Source: Gemmatimonadota bacterium
GTDB lineage: Bacteria > Gemmatimonadota > Gemmatimonadetes > Longimicrobiales > Gaopeijiaceae
NCBI GenBank assembly: GCA_029262115.1
Contig: JAJCZZ010000016.1
Span: 62,001-126,000, forward strand
Length of the DNA stretch: 64,000 bases
Direction: 5' to 3'
A program made the translations under genes and the position numbers. This document shows, one piece after another, positions 16,159 through 26,300 of this stretch (its first letter is position 1; every line of letters starts with the position of its first letter). Below the pieces are notes generated by a model. That model did no database searches. It was not told the origin of the DNA and saw nothing but the letters and a program-made list of their open reading frames with translations.

Positions 16159-17474
16159 GCGGCGGCCACGCGCGCACAGGCGCGTCCCAACTTCTCCAGA
16201 CCTTCCCCGATCTCGCTCTCGGAAATAAGCAGCGATGGGCCGATTCGGACGACGTGGCCCTCCATCCCTCCCTGCCCCACGAGCAGCGCCTCTTCTCTGG
16301 TGGCTTCCAGGAGCGCCCTCGCCCGGCCCGCGTCCGGCACCCGCGAGGAGCCGTCGACCACCAACTCCATCGCCTGCATGAGGCCCATCCCGCGGACGTC
16401 CCCGATCCAGTCGTACCGGCGGCCCAGCGAATCGAGCCCTTCGCGAAGTTGTCGCCCCCGCTCCTCGGCCCGGGTCGGTACGTCCTCGTCGCGCATGACG
16501 TCCAATGTGGCGCACATGGCGGCCATGCAGACCGGGTTGCCGCCAAAGGTGGAGATGGTCTTTCCCTTCCACGAACGGGCGATCTCATCGGTGGTGATCG
16601 TGGCGCCCACCGGGAATCCCCCGGCGATGCCCTTGGCCATGACCATGACGTCAGGCACGACATTTTCGTGCTCGATGGCAAACCAATGTCCACCGGTCCT
16701 GCCGAAGCCCGCCTGCACCTCGTCGATGATCAGCAGCGCGCCGTATCCGCGGACGATCTCCGCCACTCTCTCGAAATAGCCCTTCGGCGGCACCACGTAC
16801 CCGCCGACCCCCAGGATCGTCTCCGCGATGAAGGCGGCGGGCTGGCCGTTGGTCGTCGTGCGGATGACGTCCTCGACGTCCCGAGCGAAGCGCTCGGCGC
16901 ACGTCTCGTCGCACGGTCGCTTGAAGGGACAGCGATAGGGATAGGGGGTGATGGCGTGGTGCACGCCCGCTACCCGGGTGGCAAGGGGACGCCACGCCGC
17001 GTGAGCGGTGACGCTCGTGGCCATGAACGAGCGGCCGTGGTACGCCTGCCGGAGCGCGATGATCTCGGAGCGCCCCGTGTGGGCGCACGCCATCTGGAGG
17101 GCGGTCTCGATCGCCTCCGTTCCCGAATTCGTGAAGAACGTCCGACGCAGACCGCCCGGGGCGATGTCCGCCAGCTTCCGAGCGGCCTCGACCTGGACAT
17201 CGGTGGCGTACAGGGTAGAGACATGGCCCAGGCGACCCACCTGGTCGCGGACCCGATCGACTACTCGCGGATGGCAGTGCCCGACCGAGGTCGTCAGAAT
17301 GCCGCTGAACAGGTCGAGGTACTCCACCCCGTCGGCGTCCGTCACCCGCGCGCCGCATCCTTCCGACAGGACCAGCGGCTCGTCGTACATGTGCAGAAGT
17401 GCCGGCAGCAGGTAGTCGTCCTGGCCACTCCGGACATCAGCGGCGGTCGGGTGCGACAGAGCGGTCTGGATCAT
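16155..17474 (-). CDS. Class III pyridoxal-phosphate aminotransferase
   Basis: A 439-residue PLP enzyme of the ornithine/4-aminobutyrate/alanine-glyoxylate aminotransferase class. Visible landmarks are the substrate and cofactor loop FFTNSGTEAIETALQMA, AYHGRSF, the cofactor aspartate in LLIIDEVQAGFGRTG, and the Schiff-base lysine in VMAKGIAGGFPVG (Lys281). Members transfer amino groups to pyruvate, glyoxylate or 2-oxoglutarate; the exact donor is not decidable. It is translationally coupled on both sides: 4-nt overlap with the upstream metallophosphoesterase and with the downstream membrane peptide, suggesting an uptake-plus-transamination unit with the symporter. Confidence 0.9.
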   Translation of the reverse strand: MIQTALSHPTAADVRSGQDDYLLPALLHMYDEPLVLSEGCGARVTDADGVEYLDLFSGILTTSVGHCHPRVVDRVRDQVGRLGHVSTLYATDVQVEAARKLADIAPGGLRRTFFTNSGTEAIETALQMACAHTGRSEIIALRQAYHGRSFMATSVTAHAAWRPLATRVAGVHHAITPYPYRCPFKRPCDETCAERFARDVEDVIRTTTNGQPAAFIAETILGVGGYVVPPKGYFERVAEIVRGYGALLIIDEVQAGFGRTGGHWFAIEHENVVPDVMVMAKGIAGGFPVGATITTDEIARSWKGKTISTFGGNPVCMAAMCATLDVMRDEDVPTRAEERGRQLREGLDSLGRRYDWIGDVRGMGLMQAMELVVDGSSRVPDAGRARALLEATREEALLVGQGGMEGHVVRIGPSLLISESEIGEGLEKLGRACARVAAA

Positions 17475-18232
17475 GGCTTCCTCAAGGACGCGGCTTCGAA
17501 GGTCTCAAGCATATCGGCCTCCGCTGGCGGGCTCCGCAAGTCCGAGGGCAACGGATAGTCCGTGGCAGCGACGGCGTCCTGGGCGGCGTCGAGGTCGTAA
17601 CGTGTGCACTGAAGCATCACGTCCTCATGCAGGAGTGCCCAGTAGGCACCGGGCGCGCCGAACGGCATGCCTACGCTGCCCGCGTTGACCAAACGGACCG
17701 GGCGACCGTCAATCGAGATAATTCGGTCGAACTGCATGTGGGTGTGCCCGCACACGATCAGGTCCGCGTCGACCCCGCGGAGTTCCGTAGCGAGACGACC
17801 CTCGTCGGTGACCCGTGTGAATATCGTGTTCTCGTCGTTCGGAGTGGCGTGGCAGAAGAGCACGTCACCGAGAGCCGGGAGTCGCCTTCGTACGGTCGCC
17901 GGCCAGGTGGCCATGAAGTCCAGGTCGGCGCCGTCGACGGCGTCGACTACCCATCGCATGGTCTCCTGGAAGGCCGCCGGGACTCGAGCGGGCATGGTCC
18001 CACCACGGATTGTCAGGACGTCCCGTTCGCCATTTCCGTACAAAAATTCGACGGGGATCTCGAGCGCCCGGAGCGCGGCCATGCAAGCTCCCGGCATCGG
18101 ACCCGGAAGAACGTCGCCACCGACGACCACTTGATCGACCTCAGCAGCGCGAACGTCCCCGAGCACCGCTTCCAGCGCGGGGAGATTCCCGTGGATGTCG
18201 TATAGAGCGGCAATGCGCACGCTGATCCGCAC
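17471..18232 (-). CDS. Calcineurin-like metallophosphoesterase
   Basis: A 253-residue protein with the binuclear-metal motifs of the YfcE/DevR-type phosphoesterases: IAALYDIHGNLPALEAVL (D-x-H), VVVGGDVLPGP (GD), LYGNGERD (GN-E in place of GNHD), and VCGHTHMQF with a downstream VNAGSVGMPFG. Phosphodiesterase or phosphatase activity is expected; substrate unknown. The GNGER variation at the GNH position is seen in some family members. It overlaps the aminotransferase by 4 nt and probably heads that operon. Confidence 0.88.
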   Translation of the reverse strand: MRISVRIAALYDIHGNLPALEAVLGDVRAAEVDQVVVGGDVLPGPMPGACMAALRALEIPVEFLYGNGERDVLTIRGGTMPARVPAAFQETMRWVVDAVDGADLDFMATWPATVRRRLPALGDVLFCHATPNDENTIFTRVTDEGRLATELRGVDADLIVCGHTHMQFDRIISIDGRPVRLVNAGSVGMPFGAPGAYWALLHEDVMLQCTRYDLDAAQDAVAATDYPLPSDLRSPPAEADMLETFEAASLRKP

Positions 18233-18280
18233 GGTTGGGGGAGACTCCTTGCCGCCCTCGACTACCGGAGGTGCCCGCCG

Positions 18281-18490
18281 CTACCGCCTGCGGAACGCGC
18301 CGGTGATCTCGACCGTGACCGGCACACCGTCGATGCTGTCCGGCACGGCCGCAGCCGCCTCCTCGGAGCGTACATATACCATCAGGCAGGGGCTGTCCGC
18401 GTCACCGCCCACGGCGGTGCCCGTTACTCCAGGCCGGCCCATGACGGTGCGGCTCAACTTCTTGAGGGCTGCTTTCAGATCGGGATTCAT
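18281..18490 (-). CDS. Small protein resembling the N-terminal domain of the adjacent protease
   Basis: A 69-residue soluble protein. Its central part (GVTGTAVGGDADSPCLMVYV, then VPDSIDGVPVTVEITGAFR) matches by eye the N-terminal domain of the next gene upstream, which reads VVGTAVGLSPAGRPVVQVYV, then LPASVAGVDVVPVITEPFR. It starts in a 4-nt overlap with that gene. No function is known to me; it could be a stand-alone prodomain or inhibitor-like domain acting on the protease. Confidence 0.7.
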   Translation of the reverse strand: MNPDLKAALKKLSRTVMGRPGVTGTAVGGDADSPCLMVYVRSEEAAAAVPDSIDGVPVTVEITGAFRRR

Positions 18491-19515
18491 CTCGTGCCCT
18501 CACCGTCGATGGATACCGAGAACCGGTCCAGGACGAAGTCGATGGGATTGGCGATCGTGTTGGTGTTGCTACCCGCGAACAGGAGCGCGACGGGGCGTCG
18601 GTCACCCAGGAGCAGCCCCTTCGTCACAACCAACGAGCCCGAGTCACCGGGACCGCTGAAACTTCCGTCGGAAATTACGATCTGATCGACAAAGCGGGCG
18701 TTGCCGGCCCCGTAGCCGACGTCGATCGTGGCATGGATTCCGGTCACGCGTCCGACCGTCTGCCCCGTCGTGCGGCCGAACTTCTGCACGGTCATGCCCA
18801 ACTCGGCGTCTGCGGTCCGCGAGCGTGGTGCACCGTATCCCTCCTCGGGAGTCTCCGTGCCGAGGTTCTCGGGCGTTGTGCGTACCAGCGCCGCGTCGAT
18901 GCGGTTCTCGGCACACAGAAACGCGCGGCAGAACCGAATCGGCTCGAAGTCCGAGAGGGTCCCGAGGACGTCGTCGGGGTCGCGCCCGCCATCCGCCACG
19001 CCAGGCTGAAGAAGGGCGTCACCCTCGCGGCCACCATTGTTCGCGGCGGCTACATGATTGTTGCTGAGGGCGAATACCTCCGAGCCATTGGTGGCTCGAG
19101 CGCCAATGGTGCCGGCGGTCACGTTCGGGTGGCCGGCGCTGACACCGATCGGTACGGGCCGCTCGTACGCGCGCTTCCCGTCCGTCTCGGCGGCGGGAAG
19201 CGCCCTGAACGGCTCGGTGATGACCGGTACGACATCGACGCCGGCTACGCTTGCCGGGAGCGAGGCGAAGCCGAGCGCCGTGACGTAGACCTGAACCACG
19301 GGGCGCCCGGCCGGACTCAACCCGACCGCGGTGCCCACGACCTCGTCCCGATCGATCCAAGCCGCGGTTACGGTCGTTTGGGCGGCCAGGGCCGCGGAGA
19401 GGTCCGGACCCGGTGACAACTCGGGCAGAGCCGGTCGGTCGACCGAGGTGAGCAGCGCGATGGCCGCAACCAGGCAGGCCACAATGATCGGAACGATCTT
19501 CTTTGCCGTCGTCAT
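18487..19515 (-). CDS. Secreted trypsin-fold serine protease-like protein
   Basis: About 342 residues. Signal peptide or anchor in the first 25 (IVPIIVACLVAAIALLTSV), an N-terminal domain of about 75 residues (see the 69-residue neighbour), then a chymotrypsin-like fold: ALSNNHVAAANN supplies the histidine, RIDAALVR the probable aspartate, and FSGPGDSGSLVV the serine. This matches Nal1-type bacterial serine proteases rather than classic trypsin. The start was set at MTTAKKIV because the hydrophobic leader begins there. Periplasmic or extracellular proteolysis is inferred; the catalytic triad looks complete. Confidence 0.82.
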   Translation of the reverse strand: MTTAKKIVPIIVACLVAAIALLTSVDRPALPELSPGPDLSAALAAQTTVTAAWIDRDEVVGTAVGLSPAGRPVVQVYVTALGFASLPASVAGVDVVPVITEPFRALPAAETDGKRAYERPVPIGVSAGHPNVTAGTIGARATNGSEVFALSNNHVAAANNGGREGDALLQPGVADGGRDPDDVLGTLSDFEPIRFCRAFLCAENRIDAALVRTTPENLGTETPEEGYGAPRSRTADAELGMTVQKFGRTTGQTVGRVTGIHATIDVGYGAGNARFVDQIVISDGSFSGPGDSGSLVVTKGLLLGDRRPVALLFAGSNTNTIANPIDFVLDRFSVSIDGEGTR

Positions 19516-19702
19516 ACCCACCCTACCTGACGCGAGCCGCGCTCCGTCGGGACCTCCGCACATTCGCGCGGCATTGCCGTCTCCGGCCTCCCGACATCAT
19601 TCGGCGTTCTCCTCACCCCGGCGGCCCCCACTACGCCCGCCGCCCCCTTCCCTACGTCTGTAGAACGACCCGGGTTCCGCGCCCATGACGGCAGGACCCG
19701 CC

Positions 19703-21151
19703 CTACCAGCGGGAAATCACAACCCGTTGCTCCGTGAAGAAGGAGACCGCGTCTCGCCCCTGAGCCTTCAGATCCCCGTAGAAGCTCTCTTTCGACCCAC
19801 CGAAGGGAAAGAAGGCCATGGGCGCCGCGACTCCGACGTTCACGCCCATCATGGCGACTCCCGACCCATGGCGAAACTCGCGCGCGGTCCGTCCCGATGT
19901 CGTGAAGATGGAGCAGGCGTTGCCGTATCGACTCCGACGTACCCGCTCGATGGCATCCTCGACCGTCGTCGCCTTCGAGAGCGTAACCACCGGTCCGAAC
20001 ACTTCCTCCGTGCCGAGGGGCGAATCAGGAGGAACGTCTTCGAACACCGTGGGTCCGACCCAGTATCCTCCGTCCCGCCCTTCGACCGAAGCCGCCCGAC
20101 CATCCAGGAGAAGCCGACCCGGCCCGGCCGCGCCCACGTCGATAAACGAGCGCACACGGTCACGGTGCGCGGCGGAGATGACCGGCCCCATGTCCGTTTC
20201 CGGATCCAGCCCGTTCCCCAACCGCATGGAGGAAGCAACGTCCATCAGCCGGTCACGGAACGGCGCGTACGCGTCGCCGACGCCGCTGAAGACGCTCCCG
20301 GCGAGGCACCGCTGCCCCGAGCTGCCGAACGCTGAAGCAGCGCACGCGTCCGCGGCGGCTTCCATGTCCGCGTCGGGCATGACAATGATGTGGTTCTTCG
20401 CTCCCCCCAGTGCCTGCACTCGCTTCCCTGACGCCGCCGCACGGGCATACACCATCGCCGCAACCCGCGAGGAGCCCACGAACGAAACGCCCACGATGTC
20501 CGGATGATCGCAGACCGACTCGACGACCGCCCGACCGCCGTGAACCACGTTGAGGACGCCCGGGGGAAGGCCCGCCTCCTCGGCCAGCGCCACGATCCTC
20601 TGATGGGTCAGCGGATCCTGCTCGCTGGGCTTCAACACAACCGTGTTGCCGGTGGCCACCGCGTACGGCCAGAACCACATGGGAATCATGACCGGAAAGT
20701 TGTATGGCGTGATGATGCCAAAAACGCCGAGGGGTTGTCGCCACGAGGCGCAGTCGATTCCGCTCGCCACGTCCTCCAGTGTATCGCCCAGCATCAACGA
20801 CGGGATTCCGCACGCGTGCTCGACGTTTTCGATTCCGCGTTGGATCTCCCCGCGGGTCTCGGCAATGACCTTTCCGTGCTCGCCTGTCAGCGACACGGCC
20901 AGCTCTTCCTTGTGCTCCTCCAGCAGGGCCTTCAGCCGAAACAGGACCCGGGCTCTCTCAACCGCCGGCGTTCCACGCCACGCAGGAAAAGCGCTCGCCG
21001 CGGCGGCGACGGCGGCGCCCACGTCGCTCGGCCCGGACAGAGGCAGACGCGCCAGCTCCTCGCCCGACGACGGATCCGTGACGGTGAGCGTATCGCGGGC
21101 GATGGGAGCGACCCACCGCCCGCCTATGTAGTTGCGGACGAGATCAGCCAC
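19703..21151 (-). CDS. mmsA: CoA-acylating methylmalonate-semialdehyde dehydrogenase-like aldehyde dehydrogenase
   Basis: A 482-residue aldehyde dehydrogenase. Features include NYIGGRWV at the N-terminus, the CoA-acylating-type segment CASWRQPLGVFGIITPYNFPVMIPMWF (residues near 130-150), an NAD-binding region VGVSFVGSSRVA, and the catalytic cysteine in SSGQRCLAGS (Cys282). The NFP and FWP motifs are those of MmsA/IolA enzymes, which convert malonate or methylmalonate semialdehyde to acetyl- or propionyl-CoA in valine or inositol degradation. No Met codon lies near the start; GTG at 21151 fits the family N-terminus. The role in valine catabolism is family inference. Confidence 0.88.
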   Translation of the reverse strand: MADLVRNYIGGRWVAPIARDTLTVTDPSSGEELARLPLSGPSDVGAAVAAAASAFPAWRGTPAVERARVLFRLKALLEEHKEELAVSLTGEHGKVIAETRGEIQRGIENVEHACGIPSLMLGDTLEDVASGIDCASWRQPLGVFGIITPYNFPVMIPMWFWPYAVATGNTVVLKPSEQDPLTHQRIVALAEEAGLPPGVLNVVHGGRAVVESVCDHPDIVGVSFVGSSRVAAMVYARAAASGKRVQALGGAKNHIIVMPDADMEAAADACAASAFGSSGQRCLAGSVFSGVGDAYAPFRDRLMDVASSMRLGNGLDPETDMGPVISAAHRDRVRSFIDVGAAGPGRLLLDGRAASVEGRDGGYWVGPTVFEDVPPDSPLGTEEVFGPVVTLSKATTVEDAIERVRRSRYGNACSIFTTSGRTAREFRHGSGVAMMGVNVGVAAPMAFFPFGGSKESFYGDLKAQGRDAVSFFTEQRVVISRW

Positions 21152-21165
21152 CGTCGAGTACCGCG

Positions 21166-22773
21166 CTACATCCGAGGGCTCTGGCCGCTCGCACGCACCG
21201 CGGCATTGCACGACGGCCACCCGCCCATCTGGCCGGCACGGTTCATCGGAAAGACGTCCCGCCGCTCGCGGCTCACCATCTCCGGGTCTTCCGACGCCAG
21301 GTAGACGAGAGACGCCACGAGGACCGCGTTGTTCTTCAGGTCGTCGAAGACCAGCTTGTCGAAGGTGTCCCGCTGGGTATGCCAGGTGTGGTCGAAGTAG
21401 CCCCAGTTGAGCGCACCGAGGTTGAAGCCCGGCGCCCCGATGCACACGAACGACGCCGAATCGGTGCCGCCGCCCGACGGCATGCCCGGGAACGACGTGT
21501 TGATGTAGCTCGTGACCTCGGCCGGGACCTTCGCGAGCCACCGCGATAGCGACCCTCCCGCCTCGACGAAGCCGGACGAACTCATGTTGACCACCCGGCC
21601 CGTGCCGTTGTCCTGGTTGAAAAGCGCCTGGAGGCCAGCGACGACGTCCGGGTTGTCCTCGACGAACGCGTGGGATCCGTTCAGGCCCTGCTCCTCACCG
21701 CTCCACAGCCCGATCATGATCGTGCGCTTGGGGTTCGGATAGACTTCGCTGAGGATGCGCATGGCTTCCAGCATCAGAAGCGATCCGCTGCCGTTGTCCG
21801 TGGCGCCCGAACCGCCTTCCCACGAATCGAAGTGGGCGGACAACATCACGTATTCGTCCGGACGCTCTGTTCCGCGCTTCGAGGCGATCACGTTGTAGAC
21901 CGGCACCTCACCGCGGCTCGTGGCTTCAGCCGTCAGACGGACCATCGGGTTCTGACCGTTCTCGGCCAGCCGGTACACGAGGCCGTAGTCCTCGCACCCG
22001 AGCTCGAAGGTCGGGATCTCGCGCGTATAGGAGTTGAACACCCGCGTCGTTCCGTAGGCGCCGCTCCAACTGGAAGTCACGATGCCCGCGGCACCGGCAT
22101 CCTCCAACGCTTCGTGGAGGTCGCGGCGGCGCGGGTCCTGCGCCCCCGCGTTCTCGATATTTTGGTTCCACGCGTCGCGCGCCCTGTCCCGCTCCGCGTC
22201 CATCTGCTCGAACGATCCGTCCATGGCGTATTCGCGCCATTGGGCGTTGGTGCGGCACGTGGGCTCGGGAAACGAGAGCATGACCCACCTCTCGCTCACG
22301 GTGCCCAGGAATCGCTGCCAGTCGGAAGGGGATCGGATGCCGGAGGGGAAGGTGACCCCGCCTTCGACCGGCCGTCCATCCGTCCCGGGACTCCACGCCA
22401 GGATGCGTCCTTCCAACGAGCGCACGCGGGGCGACACAAGGTCGACGTGGCTCACGCCGCGGTCCCAGCCCTCCCATGTGCCGTAGCGCTCGGTGCGCGC
22501 ATCGTATCCCCAGGAGGCGAGTTGCTTCACCGCCCAATCCTGGGCGCGCTCCATCTGAGGCGACGCGGTCAGGCGCGGCCCGATGGAATCCAGAAGAGCC
22601 TGGGCCATCGGCCGGATCCGCGACTCGTCGATCGCCTCGCTCCATATCCCACGCAGAACCGCGTCTTCCGTAGTCAGGCTCTGCCCGGACAGGCCGGACG
22701 GGCCACTCCCGCCCATGACCGTGAATGCGCCCACCACCAGAGTCGTTATCCCTCGCCTCGTCATCCCCATCAT
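21166..22773 (-). CDS. Secreted M28 family zinc aminopeptidase
   Basis: A 535-residue precursor with a signal peptide (about 1-29) and two domains: a PA-like insert region and an M28 peptidase domain. Zinc ligands are visible in order: SAHFDSWEGGSGATDNGSG (His and bridging Asp), LWSGEEQGLNGS (catalytic and metal Glu), FNQDNGTGR (Asp), and FDHTWHTQRDTFD (His). This is the complete co-catalytic set. Periplasmic or secreted exopeptidase activity is expected. The start was placed at the ATG-ATG preceding the hydrophobic leader. It ends 14 nt before the aldehyde dehydrogenase GTG on the same strand. Confidence 0.9.
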   Translation of the reverse strand: MMGMTRRGITTLVVGAFTVMGGSGPSGLSGQSLTTEDAVLRGIWSEAIDESRIRPMAQALLDSIGPRLTASPQMERAQDWAVKQLASWGYDARTERYGTWEGWDRGVSHVDLVSPRVRSLEGRILAWSPGTDGRPVEGGVTFPSGIRSPSDWQRFLGTVSERWVMLSFPEPTCRTNAQWREYAMDGSFEQMDAERDRARDAWNQNIENAGAQDPRRRDLHEALEDAGAAGIVTSSWSGAYGTTRVFNSYTREIPTFELGCEDYGLVYRLAENGQNPMVRLTAEATSRGEVPVYNVIASKRGTERPDEYVMLSAHFDSWEGGSGATDNGSGSLLMLEAMRILSEVYPNPKRTIMIGLWSGEEQGLNGSHAFVEDNPDVVAGLQALFNQDNGTGRVVNMSSSGFVEAGGSLSRWLAKVPAEVTSYINTSFPGMPSGGGTDSASFVCIGAPGFNLGALNWGYFDHTWHTQRDTFDKLVFDDLKNNAVLVASLVYLASEDPEMVSRERRDVFPMNRAGQMGGWPSCNAAVRASGQSPRM

Positions 22774-22799
22774 CGATTCCTCACTCACTGTCCGCGGGT

Positions 22800-23264
22800 T
22801 CACTTGAGACCTCCCATCGTCTTCACTCGATCGAACTCGGCCTTCTTCACCTCTTGAACGGACAGCCGCATGTAGCGGACGAGCTCCATATCCGCTAGCG
22901 CGGGCTCTCCCTTCACGTCCACCAACGAGACCAGCTCCGGCAGCTTCTCGACGAACTCGATATCGACCATGTGCCATCGAGGCTTCGCGGCATCGGACTT
23001 CGCGTCGAAGTACTTGTGACCCTTCTCGAACGCGAAGTGGTCCGGATACGCCTCCCTGGAAACGCGAGCGATTCCCGCAATGCCCGGCGGCTTGGCGTTG
23101 CTGTGGTAGAAGAGCACGAGATCACCCTCGCGCATGGCCTGCATATTGTTGCGGGCCTTGTAGTTTCGAACGCCTTCCCACGACGTGGATCCATCTCGGG
23201 CCAGGTCGTCGATCGAATACACGTCCGGCTCCGATTTCATCAACCAGTACCGCTTCTTTGGCAT
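22800..23264 (-). CDS. EVE domain protein
   Basis: A 154-residue PUA-like EVE domain protein: KKRYWLMKSEPDVYSIDDLARDG, WEGVRNYKARNNM and GDLVLFYHSNAKPPGIAGIARV are signature segments. EVE domains bind modified bases in DNA or RNA through an aromatic pocket. Stand-alone bacterial members are widespread and their biological role is poorly defined. The start is the ATG directly before PKKRYW; the longer frame upstream is shadow. It is divergent from the sensor kinase gene 75 bp away. Confidence 0.92.
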   Translation of the reverse strand: MPKKRYWLMKSEPDVYSIDDLARDGSTSWEGVRNYKARNNMQAMREGDLVLFYHSNAKPPGIAGIARVSREAYPDHFAFEKGHKYFDAKSDAAKPRWHMVDIEFVEKLPELVSLVDVKGEPALADMELVRYMRLSVQEVKKAEFDRVKTMGGLK

Positions 23265-23339
23265 GCGTCTCCCTCGGTGGTCGAGCCGTCCCCTCTGCTT
23301 TCCCGTTTCCCGCACGCGCGGGACCGTCCATAATGGTTC

Positions 23340-26300
23340 ATGAGTGAAACCTGCGCGACCAGACCCCTCAACTCCGTCCTCACGATGGTGGTCGCCGGGG
23401 CGCTCTCCTCCCTCCCTGGAGCTGCGCAGGAGGGGGGACTCCGATTCAACGCCCCCCCGCTGACCCTCCCGCAGCCGATCGTCACGACCTTCCTCCAGGA
23501 TCGGCACGGCTTCATGTGGATCGGGACCCAAGGGGGTCTCGTGCGCTACGACGGCCACGGGACGCAGGTGTACAAAGGAGCACGTGGCGATCATCAGGGT
23601 CTCCCTTCGAACTCCGTCCGGGCGCTGATGGAGCACAGTGACGGTCGCATATGGGTCGCCACCCTCGGCGGGCTCGGCGTCCTGAATGTCGAGCGTGACA
23701 CGGTGGTCGCGCTGACCCGTGAGGATCGACCGGATCTGTTTCCGACCACCGACGTGCTGAACGCCCTGGCGGAGCTGCCGGGCGGCCGGGTGGTGGTGGG
23801 CACGGACGGCGGCGGAATCGTCATTCTCGATGCGGATCTGCGCGGCGGGGAGGTATACACCCACTCGCGGGGCGACCCGACCACTCTCCCGAACAACGCC
23901 GCCGAAGCGGTGGTCGTCGTCGACGACGGGACGCTCTGGGTCGCGACGCTGGCGGGAGTGGCATACAAGAGGATGGCCGATTCCGTGTTCCGGTCGGCTC
24001 CGCTGCCAGCGCCTCGGCGCGATCTCGGTGATCAACCTCGCAGGCTCGCGATGGGTGCGGACGGAGTGGTCTGGGTCGGGGGTCTCGACGGCGTCGTCCG
24101 GTTCGATCCCCGTTCGGGCACGAGTCGGCGCACCGGCCTCGCCACCGGCCGGGTCCAGTCGATGGTGGCGGTAGGCAGCGACACCCTTTGGGTAGGGACG
24201 TACGGAGGCGGCCTGCATCTCCTCGACGGCGAGGGCCGCCTTGTCGAAGAGTTCCCACCGGGAGACGGCCGCCCGCAGACGCTCCTGGACGGACGGGTAT
24301 CCGCGTTGACGGTCGACCGGAGCGGGCTTCTGTGGGTGGGACTGTGGGGCCGCGGCGTTCAGACGGCCGATCCCGGGGGAGGGGCGTTTGGCTTTCTCGG
24401 CGGCGGGCTCGAGTTGGACGGCGACGAGGTCACATCGATCGGGCGGATGCCTGCGGGGGACGTGCTACTCACCACGTACGATGGAGGGGTGCACGTCCTG
24501 CGGTCGGACGGGACCGTGCGTCGCCGCGTGGGGGCTCGCTTCGGCCTGGGCCGACCTGTCGAGACGCTCGCGGCGCTCGGGCTCGAGAGCGGTGAGATCC
24601 TCATCGGCACCATGCGGTCAGGCTTGATCCAAACGAACGTCCGAGGTGCATCTCGCGTATACCGGAACGACGAGGCCGACTCGCTCTCGGCGCCTCCGGC
24701 CACTGTCTACGGCATCGCGAGGGATTCGGCAGGTGGCATCTGGGTCGGTACTACGCTCGGACTTCGGAAGATGGACCTCACGTCTGCCACCTTCACCCTC
24801 CCGATCGAGGGAGACGGACGAGAGACGTTGAGAACCGCGTTCGTCCGCGGACTCCACGTCGGTGGGGATGGCACCCTCTGGGTGGCGACCCTCGGGAGTG
24901 GCCTGATGGCAGTCGACCCCGCTCGGGGATCGATGGAGGTGATCAACCCCGAGCGCTTCGCAGGCATTCCGGACGACGAGGTTTCCGCGGTCACGACGGC
25001 CGGGGGTTACGCATGGTTCGGGACGCGCTCGGCCGGAACGCTTCATCGGGTGTCGAACTGGGGTACCGACGGCCGCACGACGGTGGAATTGATCGGACCC
25101 ACGGACGGGCTGGGCTCAGCCGTTCAGTGCATGACGCCCGATGCGTCCGGCACTCTCTGGGCCTCCACGTCGTTTTCGATCGTGCGCATCGACCCGATGT
25201 CCCTGACGACCACGATCTACGGCGCCGCCAACGGATTGCCAGCAGGCGAGTTCCGCTCGGGGTCATGCACCCTCGCGCCGGATGGTCGGGTCTGGTTCGG
25301 TCAACAAACCGGGGTCACCGTGTTCCATCCGGACTCCGTCCCCACCCCGACCCTGTCGGCCCGCGCGGTTGTCAGCGCGGCGTCGTTCGGAGGCCGTCAG
25401 GCTCTGGCCCCTTTCGGCCCGACCCTGCGAGCCATCCCCTGGCGTGAACACCTCATCACGTTCAACCTCGCGCTCCTCGAGTACCGAAATCCCGCCACGC
25501 AGACGTTCTCGTACCGTTTGAACACCGGTCCGTGGATCGAACTCGGGCGGGAAGCCACGGTGGCGTTCGCAAATCTGGCGCCGGGTACCTACCAGTTCGA
25601 AGCGCGAGGTCGGGACGCGCACGGTTTTCTGGCCGAGCCTTCGGAACCTCTGACGTTCGATGTGGTCCCTCCGTTCTATATGACCACCTGGTTCCGTCTT
25701 CTTGCGGCCATTCTCCTGGGTGGGGTCATGGTCGGACTCTACCAGTGGAGGACCCGAACCATCCGCAGGCACAATGTTGCGCTTCGGCGGGAGATGCGGG
25801 CCCGTGAACGTCTGGAAGCAGAGGGAGCCGAGCTCGAAGAGCAGCTACGCCACGCCCAGAAGATGGAGGCGGTCGGACGCCTGACTGGAGGAATCGCACA
25901 CGACTTCAACAACATCCTGACTGTACTCATGGGCAACGCGGAGTTGTTGATGGAAACCTCCGTCGCCCCGGACGACCGCGCTCTCGCGGAAGAGATTCGG
26001 GAGTCGGGCCAACGGGCCGCAAAGCTCGTGAGCCAGCTACTGGTCTTCTCGCGGAAGCAGCCACTTACGCCGGAGTCGACCTCGCTGACAGGCCTGCTCG
26101 AACGCATCGCCCCGATGCTTCGACGCACCCTCGGCGAGCGCACCGAGGTCGTACTCGATCTCCCTGACGACCCGGGTGTGGTGGTCCTGGACGAGAACCA
26201 GATGGAGGCGGCTGTGCTGAACCTCGCAATCAACGCCCGTGACGCCATGCCGGACGGCGGAGTCCTGACGCTATGGCTCGAGAAGGTCCTTGCCGACCGA

